In this document: one piece after another, positions 11,346 to 30,300 of the stretch | Position numbering within the stretch: position 1 is the first letter of the stretch | How the letters are laid out: every line of letters begins with the position of its first letter | From: Bugulina stolonifera | Lineage: Eukaryota; Bryozoa; Gymnolaemata; Cheilostomatida; Bugulidae | DNA length: 64,000 nt | NCBI GenBank assembly: GCA_935421135.1 | Contig: OW285187.1 | Coordinates: 33,544,818-33,608,817 of the forward strand | Direction: 5' to 3' | Translations under genes and position numbers: made by a program | Notes under the pieces: generated by a model | Told to the model about the DNA's origin: nothing | The model's input: the letters and a program-made list of their open reading frames with translations, nothing else | The model's database searches: none

Positions 11346-12881
11346 TGATCGAACCAGCGTGACGTATATCCTATTTAAAAGGCTAAAGTGCATTTTTCCT
11401 ATTCGAAGATAATAATATTATTATTATTATTATTCGAATACTACACGTGTAAAAGCAACACATGATAATATTATTATACTTGTATTTCAACTCACATAAT
11501 TATTCAAATGTAGGATGGGGTACTATTACCTTACTATATTTTTGCGGTGCAAGTTTATGTACTAATACTATGCAGTGTTATCAACATGTATTATTATAAA
11601 ACAGCATTAGATTGGCGTTTGTGCATTAGACACTCACCAAAGCAGTGGAATAGCAGGAAGTGTATTTTTTTATTCTGAATAGTAGTCTACAGCAATTCAC
11701 TTTTAGGTTGCACCCTCCAGTGTTATCACTTTATTATTATCCAACCTGCACTGACCGTTACCAGTCACAGTACATTGTGATTATTATTCAGTAATAAGAA
11801 CAAAATAGTGGATGATGTAAAACAATTTATTAAAACCTGCTATTCATGTTAACAACAAATTCTGAACATCAAATCATCAGATTGCAAAACAGTGTAATCA
11901 TTTATATCAGGTAATAATTATAGCTTTGACCTACACTAAAACAGGAAAATATAACGACTGATAAACTTCTTGGTAAAATACAAAATATCAAAAACAGTCT
12001 TGTAATTTCATCGAGGTCACAAATCCAAAAAGATTCTTCAGTTTTATTGCTCTTGAACCATAAAAAACAATTCAAATGGGTACATGAAAACTGTAAATTT
12101 ATTGAATTGAAGAATAAAATAAAATATATAGCTTGAATGTCACTCTTCCTTAAAGGAAGGTACGCCAATTATAAAGTATGAATACATCAACAAGCGTACC
12201 TTATGTTCATAAATGATAACAAATGCAGAACATCTATACAACTTAGAAAGTATTGTGAAAAAAATCTAGAAGTTAATTTAGCAGGTCAAAATTTTAGAGA
12301 GCAATTGTTGCACTATGTTAGTAAACACTCATCAGCTGTTCAAAGAAAATGCCTCAATCTGAGACCTTAGAGCAAATATAATGTTGTCCAAAAAGTTTCG
12401 ACCCAGGGTCATGTTGTATTGAATTACATTTGCTACTCCATTCACTCAAATGTACTATGTACTCGTATGTTTAGACTCACAGCCTTTGAAAAAGAAGTTA
12501 CACTACTTCGTAGACACTGAGATAGAAGATAGTCGCTTCTTTACTGCTTTCTGCTTTTTCTCATCTACAAAATATTTGAATGTATTGTACATGTACATAC
12601 ATGTAACACTGTGAATGTGGTAGTGAAAAGCACTATATGCAAGCTCATTGTAGTCAGCAGTTACATGTAATTTATTTCCACTCATTTACTGTATATCATA
12701 GTCACGGTATAGAAATAATATCTTGCAGGTAATTTTTGACATTGAATATCTCGGGTACTGGCAGGTTCAGAGGTCATTGGTTTAAATGAAGCAAGTGAAC
12801 TGATTAGCGTCCTAATATTTACATGTGCAAGGAATATTGAATTGCAAAGAAAGCCATTACCAACCCATATGCTAAAATTCC

Positions 12882-14763
12882 TCATACGTTCAACTCCCTG
12901 AAATACCACAGATGATTGAAGGGAGGTGGTGAGGTAATCAGGTCGAGGTTTTCTACATAATTTAAAAGGAAGTACATTTATATTTCTACACTCACCTTAT
13001 TGACCACCAGATCATTCTGCCGCACAAAGTTCCTTCATACCTATTGATGATTTGCACAATGTCATCATTGAGAGATGACAAGGTCTGGTTGAGAGGTATT
13101 AATTGAGATACACTGCTTGTGATCTTCTGGTTCTGCTGAACATATGATAGCAAGCTTGGTGTAACCTTTCTGTGAGACAGATCCTTGGTAATACATGTAT
13201 CTTTATATAGTAAAACATGATTGTCCGTGGACTTTGAGACATCCATATCGATAGTATCTTCAGGTAGTGGTACAGGAAGTCCAGAGTTATTTTGTTCCAC
13301 TGTGAGTCTAAATATGCATTGAGAACCTCAGAATTACAAAGATGCATCACTGAAAACATATGCTATGAAAAACAAGGGCAATAGAGAACATGCATATCTA
13401 GAGTCACTGCATTCTGACCTGATATTCTTATTTTAAACTCACTAGCCGAATCTTCAGTTATACTCAATGTTATCTAAGCACCTCTTCATCAACGCTGGTA
13501 GTCGGTCTTGGAGGAACTTGGGAATCTTGGGATCATAAGATCGAGAAAGTGTAGATATTGTGATGTTCAGCTGTGCATATCTGTAAGATTAATCATGGTT
13601 GATTTGATTTTAGAATGATGAAAATCTAATGCAAGAAACGAGTGCAGCGTACATATCTGTTTTTGGAGGCATTTAGAAAAAAAGCATACAGAACATAAAC
13701 GCTACCCACCATCCAAGAAAACATCGAGCAAATGAGAACATATTATATTATGCATTTTATAATATATTAATATTGTGAAAATTGAGCAAAGAGGTTCAAC
13801 CTGATATCATAAAACATAAAATGAAATCCACAAGAACATTTTGCAAATATCTTTGTTTGTGTGCTAGACAGTGTATCCAGTAACAAAATATACAGTGCAA
13901 GTACAGGCAATCTACAGATGTAGCACTTACCTTCTGTATAAGAATGGACAGTTTGTTCGTCGTTCTGTCACCCAAGAAGTTTTTCACTCCATTCATCCAC
14001 TCAATGCCATTGTTGATATTTATCTTCAAGAGATGACAAGGATGGTAAAAGTTTGCTCATTTCCAACAACATCACATTGGTAAAAAAAGAGTTGAATGCT
14101 GTTCCTTATATACACACCATTGTAGACACAAAACTCACGTTCACAAAACTCACCTCCTACACAGCCATGCAACTAGTGCCTCTAACATTACCAAACTTGC
14201 AGTTTAATTCTATATACCTTAAAATCTGTAAATCGAAGTAGTTTGGTTCTCACTGGGCACCCGGCTTTGATTGATGGTTGTAGAAGCTGCCTCTGCCTGA
14301 CTACTGCGTGATTATCCTTCTGCAACTCCTGCATTTGCAGAGTAAATAAAAGGAAGTCAATTTTAAACACATCAACACAATATTATAACAAAGTTATATG
14401 AACCGAGTGACTAAAATTCTGTTTCGCACTTTTACCTTATGGAAATCTGGGTATTAGAATTCTAATATTTATAGCTTTTTTGCAGCTACGTTCAAATTAC
14501 AAGTTAGTAACAATATAAATCTACCAACATAAAGGAGTTGAGGCTAAAAATAAAATGATACATTGACGACTAACTCAGTTTTAAAATTTGAAAAAAATTA
14601 AAAAAAATATGCAACATACATACTTTCTTCTTTTGGTAGGTAGCCTTAGATCTTAAATGGTGACCTTGTCCATGTCGATAGTCTAAAAACTTTAAACCAT
14701 GAGCCATGCAAAAGTAGTTCTCCTTCTCAATCTTCACTCTCTTACCGTCCCACATATTGCATC
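12882..14763 (-). CDS. Unrecognised gene, 5' end not found
   Basis: Six phase-compatible minus-strand exons: 14624-14763 (enters in phase 1), 14218-14328, 13931-14023, 13464-13570, 12996-13307 and a 16-base tail 12882-12897; if the last donor is unused, a stop occurs at once. About 259 residues. The first exon has cysteine/histidine-rich sequence (CNMWDGKRVKIEKENYFC, then YRHGQGHH), followed by IKAGCPVRTKLLRFTDFK. This pattern weakly recalls domains with a conserved KKxxCP motif found in many uncharacterised invertebrate proteins, some transposon-derived; I would not name it. The rest (GIEWMNGVKNFLGDR..., PLNQTLSSLNDDIVQIINRY) is helical. The start exon was not located; the second junction from the 3' end uses an internal CAG acceptor, so the model is tentative. 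Confidence 0.45.
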
Positions 14764-15532
14764 CTGTAAATGAGTATAAAGTGAATAAAGACATGTACTT
14801 GTACAATTCTATATTACATGTAATTTAATTGTTTTAAATACATGTAGGCCTACATGGACTTATATAAAATACTATAAAGACATTAGTGTAGTGACTAAAT
14901 AATTGTTATAGTGTGGTACGGACTTGCATATTATGTAGACCTACATGTACATCATACAGTATAATAATACACAAATATAATACATGAAAATAATGTTTCC
15001 TAAATGAAACCTAGAGGAAACAGAGCAAATCTCTTATAGTAATAACGCTGATCACTGAGAAATAAACTACTAAAGTGTAGCGTTATTCACATATAAGGAG
15101 CACAATTTCTTGCTTCAGTTGTCTGTAGGCTGCTGTTCAATAAAGTAATCTTACTGTACTAAATGATACAGTCTCTAACTGTTAACTGCAAACAGCAAAG
15201 TATCAGGCAATTTCCTGTGGCATTGGGTCTTCCCAGGTACAGTCACACTACTGCTACCAAGACACAGCAGTCCAACCATTCCCCACAGCTTTGCAGAGAC
15301 CACTTCGGCTAGCCCAGCCTAGCTATAGAGGTAGCACCCACACCACAGAGTCTTGCCAAACTCAGACTTCAACGGTTACTACGGGGATGGGGGTTGTTGT
15401 CACACTTTTCTCCCTGTGTTCAATTGGACTTTCCCCTTGATGTTAGGCGCCTTAGTTACCCAGTTGGACACAACTTTATTATCCCAATATAAGTCAACGT
15501 GAATATTGAATTTTATTACTTGTTACAACGAA

Positions 15533-15620
15533 GTTATTAGAAAGCAAGTAAAGTGTATATACATTCTACATAATTTATATACAATGTATGTAGACTACAC
15601 CTTGCTTGCTTTCTAATAAC
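15533..15620. repeat. Fold-back element, 16-bp arms
   Basis: GTTATTAGAAAGCAAG at 15533-15548 is repeated as its exact reverse complement at 15605-15620, enclosing 56 bases. Short MITE-like element. Confidence 0.8.
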
Positions 15621-15947
15621 CTTGTTTTAACAATCAAATGAAGTTTTGTTACATTTTTCCTGATCAACTCCACTTTGTAGTCACTTACACTTATATGTAG
15701 GCCTATAAATAATAATTTATACAATAATTAGAATATCAATAATAAACAATATAAAACAATAAAATATAAATATAAAAATATAATAATAATAAATTTATGA
15801 TAATAATAATTATTATCATAAATTTAAAATTATATTTAGGCCTATTTCTATCAATTATTTTATAATTAGGCCTATGGCCTAGATACAAAATAGTATAAAT
15901 AATAATCATAATCATAATGATGATGGTTTTTTAATCCAAAGGTCAGG

Positions 15948-16073
15948 TGCTTAAGACTGGAATTATATTAATATAATATATATAATTACTATTATCTATG
16001 CTGAACTGAATTCACAATCAGCCTTGAGCTGTGGATTGAATCTAAGATCAAAATATAATTCCAGTCTTAAGCA
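15948..16073. repeat. Fold-back element, 20-bp arms
   Basis: TGCTTAAGACTGGAATTATA at 15948-15967 returns as its reverse complement at 16054-16073. The 86-base interior is AT-rich and non-coding. Confidence 0.8.
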
Positions 16074-16197
16074 GGTTTTAGATTAGGAAAATCAAAATAA
16101 AAGTTATTTTATTAAAGAAAAGTATTAGCATTAATATTAAGTAGTATAAGTATTAGGACATTATGATTATTAGTAGTATAGAATAGTATTTACTAAA

Positions 16198-16242
16198 TAT
16201 AACTATTAGGCTACTAAATAATTTAGTAGCCTAATAGTTATA
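16198..16242. repeat. Perfect 22-bp arm palindrome
   Basis: Arms 16198-16219 and 16221-16242 are exact reverse complements separated by a single base (A16220). It could extrude as a cruciform. Confidence 0.9.
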
Positions 16243-16483
16243 GTATAGAAATATTTTAATTAGTTAGTATTGGTACATGTATAACTGTGCTTGCCTAAAA
16301 TCTTTATGATTATGGTTAGCTTTTCCAGTCATCCTTGAGTGATGTAAAATATTAGAGTTATAATACATTGTCATGTTACACATATTTTTACATTAACAGT
16401 ATTTTACATGACTATCCTTGTACTTGGCACGTGAGCATGGCAAACTACGGATTCAGGAAACTAGTCCTGGACTTTATGGGTCG

Positions 16484-16555
16484 CACTCACTAGATCCAGG
16501 ACCAGGTTTCAGGGTCCTGCAGATATATGAAACCTACAGTGAAAGATAATCTTTG
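16484..16555. repeat. Inverted repeat, right copy
   Basis: Reverse-complement partner of 11275-11345, with the same internal AGGTTTCA/TGAAACCT hairpin. See that entry. Confidence 0.7.
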
Positions 16556-17224
16556 GTTTCCTCGGTGATTAGTTAGCGATCCAAACTGTTATTTATATAT
16601 TGAACTATTTTAATTACTTAAAGATAGTAAATAACGCAAAGCGGTAAAGTGTATCTCGAACGCTAAGGCTTATTACAAATACCTCTACCTTCTTTATTGG
16701 CAAACAAGTATAATAGTTGGTTTTTAACAAACAAATGGTCAACGCTGCTTTCATTCCCAGAATACCATTGATATCCGTCCTTTTCAACGTTAGCCTAGGT
16801 GGGTAACTATCGCAAATTTTACGCTCTTGCGTTAATCTTTGAACATCTTTCCCAAGAATGGTGAATGGTTCAATATCTTAACCTTGTTAAAGACTGTGTG
16901 AACTCTCTTGACAGCTGCAGTACCTAAATCGATTGAATAGATTTGTAATTTTTTAATACAAGTATCAAGTAACAAAATTAAAAAAGAGCTTCCTTCTGTT
17001 TCTCCAGACAGACGTTGCCGTGGAAAGCATACAATAAATTGAAACGAAACAATGTCGCATCTAATTCTGAACCCTTTTAAGTTGCATTTGAATGTTGCTC
17101 TATGTAGTATGTGTGGTTTCTGAGCAACTTTGTACCCACCTTGTACTCAGAAGTGTGCCGAGGCGCACGCTCTGCTAAAGTTTTATATTTAGCATATTAA
17201 AATAAAAACTATATCAGTATATGA

Positions 17225-18581
<1,357 letters not shown>

Positions 18582-18584
18582 AAG

Positions 18585-18590
18585 AATAAA
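18585..18590 (+). terminator. RPS15A poly(A) signal AATAAA
   Basis: Canonical hexamer only three bases after the RPS15A stop codon, implying a very short 3' UTR. Confidence 0.8.
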
Positions 18591-18621
18591 TCATTGACTA
18601 CACAATGTTTCACATCCACTG

Positions 18622-18635
18622 TTTATTGTTTTATT
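18622..18635 (-). terminator. RHOT poly(A) signals (two AATAAA, minus strand)
   Basis: TTTATT occurs at 18622-18627 and 18630-18635, about 145 bases after the RHOT stop on the minus strand and about 35 bases from the RPS15A signal, so the two convergent transcripts end almost back to back. Confidence 0.6.
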
Positions 18636-18776
18636 TAACTATTAAGGTTTGACAAGCAAGAAATTGATTGCATCGTGATGCAATGGCAATATAAAAAAGA
18701 TTAGCAGCTTGTGGCAACATTGTGTAAAATAAAAAATAAGCAAATTAGTATTTGTGTACAAAATGATAGATATAAT

Positions 18777-24410
<5,634 letters not shown>

Positions 24411-25285
24411 CGTATTCTTTTGTAAACCGTCTGCAAGAGGGAAATGAATGGATATGCAAGAGAGATTTATTTATCCGGTAAAAACAACTTTATACATTAC
24501 AGTTTGGTGCCTCTTTTCTCACAAATGGCCCAATGAAATGGGAAAGATTATACGCATTCTTTGAAAATCACTAATGGTTACTTAACTTCACATTAGTCAG
24601 AGTCTATAGAGAAACATTCACCATTAAGATGTATGACGAATACACAATGTAATTAATATAACTATAAGTCACAAGAAAATAAGGTAAATTCAAAGTCTGT
24701 ATTCTGCACATTCTAGTCTTATCTAGATATATATTGCATCGGCCTACTGAAGATCAGATTTACTCGTTCATTTGCAGATGTGAGATGAAGACGCATTGTA
24801 ACATTTGTTATTTAAATATTATATATCGATAGTTATTGATTATCATAATTTCTTCTCACGAAGACCACACTTGAGTGTGTAAGGTCATGAGAACTCGCTT
24901 ATTCTTTTATATGTTAATTATGTTATATGTGATATGGCTAAACATGGCGAGTGACAAATCCAGAGGGTAGCTCTCCCAGTGCTCTTGGTCAAAAAGAGAA
25001 TGCAAAAATATTAGATTTAATATGGGGTGTATAAGTATTGGGAGGGATGGGCTGTCAAGTATTATGTACTAGCTCTAAATCATAGTGGTAGTTAAATGCT
25101 AGCTCAAAACATTCAGTCTCAGCCAGGAACCTGGAAAGTGCAAATCTAATCTGGCTACGGCCCATTATTATATAACTATAATCATTATTATTAAATATTA
25201 ATAAGTTTATATTATTTTATTTCACAATTAATTAACTAGAATATTAATATTACTAGCATACTCTACAAACGATGAAAATTACTAA

Positions 25286-25780
25286 TTGAAGAAAGAAAAG
25301 GCTTCAAAAACATTTGGAGCAATCAAGCACATCCTGTATGAAGACCCTGAAGGTCGATTACTGGCCTACACTAGCCTGTGTCGCCCAATACTGGAGGACA
25401 CCGATATTGTGCGAGACCCAACGCTAACAAGGGATATTGACTCTCTTGAGATGATACAACACCATGTGGTCAGGTTCTTTGGTAGACTGAGAGGACAGGA
25501 AAGTGTCACAGAGGCATGTTCCAAATTTGGTCTCCAACCACTCAAGCAGCGACGCAGTAATCACAGAATAGCTCTGCTGATGAAAATATTACAGAAAGAA
25601 GAGCAGCACTCAAAACCTGCAACGGCTTTCGATGAAATCTCCAAAGACCGCCAAAATATGACAATGACCAATAGATCCGCTGACCATGGTAAGCTGACGT
25701 CTGTTTACGCAGCCTCACAAGTATATCATGGTTGTTTCCTACCAAGAACTATCAGAGACACCGGAGGAAACACAGTCTAA
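25286..25780 (+). mobile_element. LINE (non-LTR) reverse-transcriptase C-terminal fragment
   Basis: An open stretch of about 165 codons reads like the end of a jockey/CR1-type LINE ORF2: ASKTFGAIKHILYEDPEGRL, LLAYTSLCRPILE, then DIDSLEMIQHHVVRFFGRLRG, GLQPLKQRRSNHRIALLMKI and SFLPRTIRD-like end (CFLPRTIRDTGG). The ATxLCRPILEYxxxVWDP and DIDxLExVQRxAxRF patterns are standard for these elements; here the Y-x-x-x-V-W region has decayed to DTDIVRDP. The catalytic part is missing, so it is a 5'-truncated copy, as is usual for LINEs. A retrotransposon relic, not a host gene. Confidence 0.85.
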
Positions 25781-26816
25781 TAAACAGAACATGACGTAAA
25801 GCTGTAAACAAAAATTTGTAGTTCAACTCCCTGTAAAGGAGGACTACCACACTACCAAAAACTGAAAAAGTAGGCCTACCAACAAACAGCAGATTCAGAT
25901 TGTTGTAACCCCTGTAGTCAAACAAATTGCACACTGTTAGCCAAATGAGGCACTCCTTTATACATTTAGTGTTCTAGAGTGCACGATGGTTTCAAATGTA
26001 TTCAAAGGTACTCTTCTCCAACTCTACCTTTACTCAGTTATTCTACTGGATACCTAACCATACTTGATACTGAATTACTCTACTGATACTGTACTCTTAC
26101 GATCCTGACGACTTTCATTATGGCCTGATATATGTTTAAAGTGATCAAAATAAGAACGATGGCTAATAGCAATAAGCATTATTATTAAGAAACAAGGCAC
26201 TATTTTAGCAAAATGGGAGTCAATGAATAAAATCTATCAATATAAGTATGATTAAATTAAAATTCAAACGGAAAAATTATTTTGCCTTCCCCGGCACCGG
26301 AAGTCCTCATTGATAGCTTGTTTAAAATAAACAATGAATAGGACGTCAATTGGGTATTTTTTTATTGCGCATGCTCTTGTGACCTAGATACCTGTAAACA
26401 ACAAAAAGTGGTTTCGGTTTCAGTTTGAATCTCATTTATAGCAGCAGGTCACTTTGAGTACAGGTAGAACCTCGATATTTTTATTATTTCTATATATTAG
26501 CCATACAATTATACTGATAAATAGTTCAACATTGGTTTTAGATTTGGTCTTTTTCCACTCCAGGGATCTTAGAGAGAGGGAGCATCACCAAACTGAACTG
26601 AAACTTTCTTCAGATAAGCTTTTTATTTTTCAGCCTAAAGTCCAAATTGGACGTTTGAGTTAAAGTTCAATCCAATGACTATGACATTGGTTATGCTATT
26701 TTAATATGTAAATTTTGAAAGATATGACCGCAACCATTTAAAGCCAAAATGTTGAAAATTATTTTCATCTATCCAGCAGACAAGCTTATATTATATTTAC
26801 ACATTTGGCATTATTA

Positions 26817-26997
26817 CATACCTGTCAAGAGTCTCGAGGTCTTACAGAGAGACTCCCAATTCCTGAAGGTTCCCTTAATTTTTAAGGGCACCTTCAGGAA
26901 CTTTTGCTATTTTGAAAGTTTCTCACCTAAAAAATTCCCGAAAAAGTGTGCAAATCTAAGCCTCCAAGTTTTCATTTATGCTTACTTGACAGGTATG
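26817..26997. mobile_element. MITE-like element with 13-bp terminal inverted repeats
   Basis: CATACCTGTCAAG (26817-26829) is exactly complementary to CTTGACAGGTATG (26985-26997). The interior has a second inverted repeat (CCTGAAGGTTCCC / GGGCACCTTCAGG) so the whole element can fold back. No clear target-site duplication was identified. Confidence 0.75.
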
Positions 26998-27305
26998 CAT
27001 TGTTAAAGTTGCATTAGTATTCCTTTTTTAAACACAATTTCCACATTAAAGATGCATTGTTGTTTTTGTAAAGTTTTCTGTTCTCATCTAAAATATACAG
27101 ACTTGTTTGTGACATTCACATCTGTATGTGTATTAAACAATTATCAAAACAGTATACAGTTGCAACAGTGGCAATAGTGCAGAATGAAACAAGTTTCAGA
27201 GCTCAGAAACAAGTTTAAACAACTATCATGATATATACATTTGTTAGCCTCTTCCACAACATAAATTTTATTTTTCAAATCTTTCTTCTTTTACAGTTTA
27301 TTACA

Positions 27306-30300
27306 ATGGCAAGGAGGAACATTGAAGCAGCTATTCAGGCGAGCCAGGAACTTGAGCTAGAAGGTGAGCTACCATCATTAGTTATAGCCCCTTGTATGAG
27401 GGCAAATTATCAATGTTTGGAATGTCTAATTCTGTTTCTCATAGTTGTACAGTAGTTCCTTGCTCTTAAAACCACCAGTGTTGTTTTTACAGGAAAGTTA
27501 CTACCATGTAAAATCCCCAGCTCTTACAGCAAACTAGAGCCTTATAAAGTCATAAACAGTCCAGAAGAAATAGATGGAGTGTACAGTCTTCAATATTCCC
27601 CGGATGGCTCTATATTAGCCGTTGGGACTGGTAATGAAGCTATGAGAGTGAGTGCATTTGATAGTTCACTAGTCTATAATGTCTGTGTATGTCATAATAT
27701 GCACTAATAGGGCTTGTTAGCTGTATTGAAATAGAGCAGAACAAAATAATCTAATACATTATCATACTACCTTCCCAATTTATTCAATGATAGTGTATTT
27801 ACTCAGTACACTTTCATATATAACATGATATACATGTACATAAATATGTATATCACAGTACGAACAATGGGCTACTGGTGTGGATTGATTAGAATAATAA
27901 TAACATGAGCTGGCATTATACTAATGCCTTATTTAACACATACATGTAGAAGTAAACAAAATAGGTTTTACAAACATATTATTACTTGTACCTACTCTTT
28001 TCTAGCTCTCCTTAGTGATTTATTTATATGCTCAAAGCTGAGTCTATGCTGTACACCTTTGAAAAAAATAATGCTTGTTATAATTATTCAACTTGACTAC
28101 CTGCAACTGAATGATATTAAAAATCATTCGATGAAGTGAAACAATATTGTCAATATTCATGGCTTACCTCTAGGTAAACATTTCTGTTATGAAAACCTGG
28201 CACAATATGAGCTTGTTATTGTAAACAACTGCATGCATGACATTGTGGTAAATATAGCGAGATATTTCCTTGCGCATGTGTAGCCTACCTTCATGTGTTT
28301 TTATAGCTATATGACACAGCCTCTGGTAAGCACATAGAAGACCTCCGTAAACCACGATATGGAGGATTTCCTGTTACTAGCATGCAGTGGCATCCCTACG
28401 AACAACATATTCTGTATGCAGCCACATGTGAAGGAAATGTGTATGCCTTAAACACTCAGTCTAAATCCTGCACTACTGTGGTGAAAGGTATGCAAGTATG
28501 CTGACATTTGCCTGGGTTTGTATATGTTGATGATTGACCAATAGAAGGGGAGTTCCGCACTTTGTCAACAATAATATATCTATCTATATTCTTGTGGTAC
28601 CCAGGCTAGTTGATTGACAATGCTCATTGAAGTTGATAAGATGGCCATAACCAATACAGGTATCACAGTCTACATTTTTGTAGATATACATGTACATGCT
28701 TATTGTAAATTAATAATTATGCAGAAATGAAGAACGAAATAAATTGCCTGGACTTCAGTGAAGATGGAGCAACATTTGCTACTGCCGGTAAAGACTTAAC
28801 TCTCAGACTTTATGATACCAAAACATGCAAGGTACACACTTTATACTTACACATGCATGCAAGGTACACACTTTATACTTATACATACATGCAAGGTACA
28901 CACTTTATACTCATATACAATCATAAACAATGTATGTTATGCTGATGCTGTATGTGTATGTGCTGAATGCATAACATTCACTTGCATTGGAGTGCTAGGA
29001 AAATGCAAGCAATACTTAGATTTGCCTACCTATAACCTACGCAGGATCTACTCCTTGGGCTAGGATTTAAACCCTTTGTCTATCCAGCAGGTTACGTTTA
29101 TAAACAGTGAATCAAGTAATGCTATTAGTATCACTCACTATGCAGTTTCTGACAGCATAAAATTATATAATACCACTCCATGCCTTAATTCCACTACATA
29201 ACAGTAGTGTAAATTGATATAAAAGAGGGATTTGACTTAGCGTGGCATTTAAAACTATCAGGCTTGCTTATTATATTGATCAATGCTGCCATCTTAGGAT
29301 CATATGCATCATGGAAACTCATTATTTCTAGTGGGTTTCAGATAATTGTATTCTTCTTATACATAGTGTCAGTTTAAGCTGCTCATTATATTATAGTCTG
29401 TGCTTTATCTTATAGTCTGTGCGTTTCACTCTGCAAACCATTTATAGTCCTCAACTGGCTTGTAGGAAATAAAGTCATATGAAGGCTACAGGTATGACCA
29501 GCCACAAGGTGAAACTGAAGTTCAAGGTCATGGTATGAGAGTATTCGCCTTAAAGTATTCTCCAGATAACAGTCATATACTGCTTACTGGGGGCTGGGAC
29601 AACCACATCAAGGTATGTATATCCTCTAAAAGCCATCAATTCCATGCAACAATAGGTTGTACACAAATACATTCAGATAACATTTTGGTTTCCACCCTCC
29701 ACCTCTGCCCATTTGTACTCCTCTACAGTTAATTGGCATGGCAAACCCTGTTGAATGTTATGAGAGTAACCTGACAAATAATGTGGTATAACCTGTAATA
29801 TAGTATTATGATGATACCAGCATATTGATTAAAAGAGAGGATAACTCTTAAAGTACTGCTGAAATCATGCCTTTTCATGTAGCAATTATGTTATATAGGT
29901 TATTATTTTGCAATATATGCAACAAAAATTCATATAACATAATCAGTTTGTCTGTTTTCTGCTAATGGAAAACACTGTAATCTCTCATTCTGCCATATTG
30001 AATTACAAAGGATGTAAACCTTGTTTACTCTGTTACTGTGGAAACAAAATGGAAGTTGTTACATAACAAAGCCTAGCCAATTAAATTAGTGTGGTTAATT
30101 TAGCTGAAATTCCAGCATAGGTAATGGGTGGAGTTAATGCCAGCAGTACCCAATATCCTCATCTAATCTGCTATTCCAAGTCTAGGCTTCAAATGGAAAC
30201 TTGGATCTAGTTAATCACTGTGTTTTTGGTAAAATTTTGCTTGTTACAACAGAATACCTTAGTTGTGCCATGTTTTCTTGTTTTATGTGCATTTGCTTAC

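Larger units (their letters stand above)
10206..12881. other. Intergenic, AT-rich, repeats only
   Basis: Between two minus-strand genes. It contains the upstream region of the coiled-coil gene, a 10-base tandem repeat (10837-10897), an AT-rich block (10900-11060), one arm of a dispersed inverted repeat (about 11275-11345) and TTATTATTA microsatellite at about 11409-11434. ORFs here look like chance. Confidence 0.6.
24411..27305. other. Divergent spacer between RHOT and the WD40 gene
   Basis: Holds both promoters, a LINE reverse-transcriptase fragment (25286-25780), a MITE-like inverted-repeat element (26817-26997) and the first untranslated exon(s) of the WD40 gene, inferred from the acceptor at 27295-27296. 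AT-rich elsewhere, with no other convincing coding sequence. Confidence 0.6.

Noticed and set aside
12682..12909. Minus-strand ORF GVERMRNFSIWVGNGFLC as a further exon of the unknown gene
   Set aside because: An acceptor precedes it, but the incoming phase from the previous exon puts it in a different frame that stops after five codons.
28516..28640. Possible C/D snoRNA from TGATGA in a WD40 intron
   Set aside because: No convincing D box (CTGA) and no terminal stem at a suitable distance.
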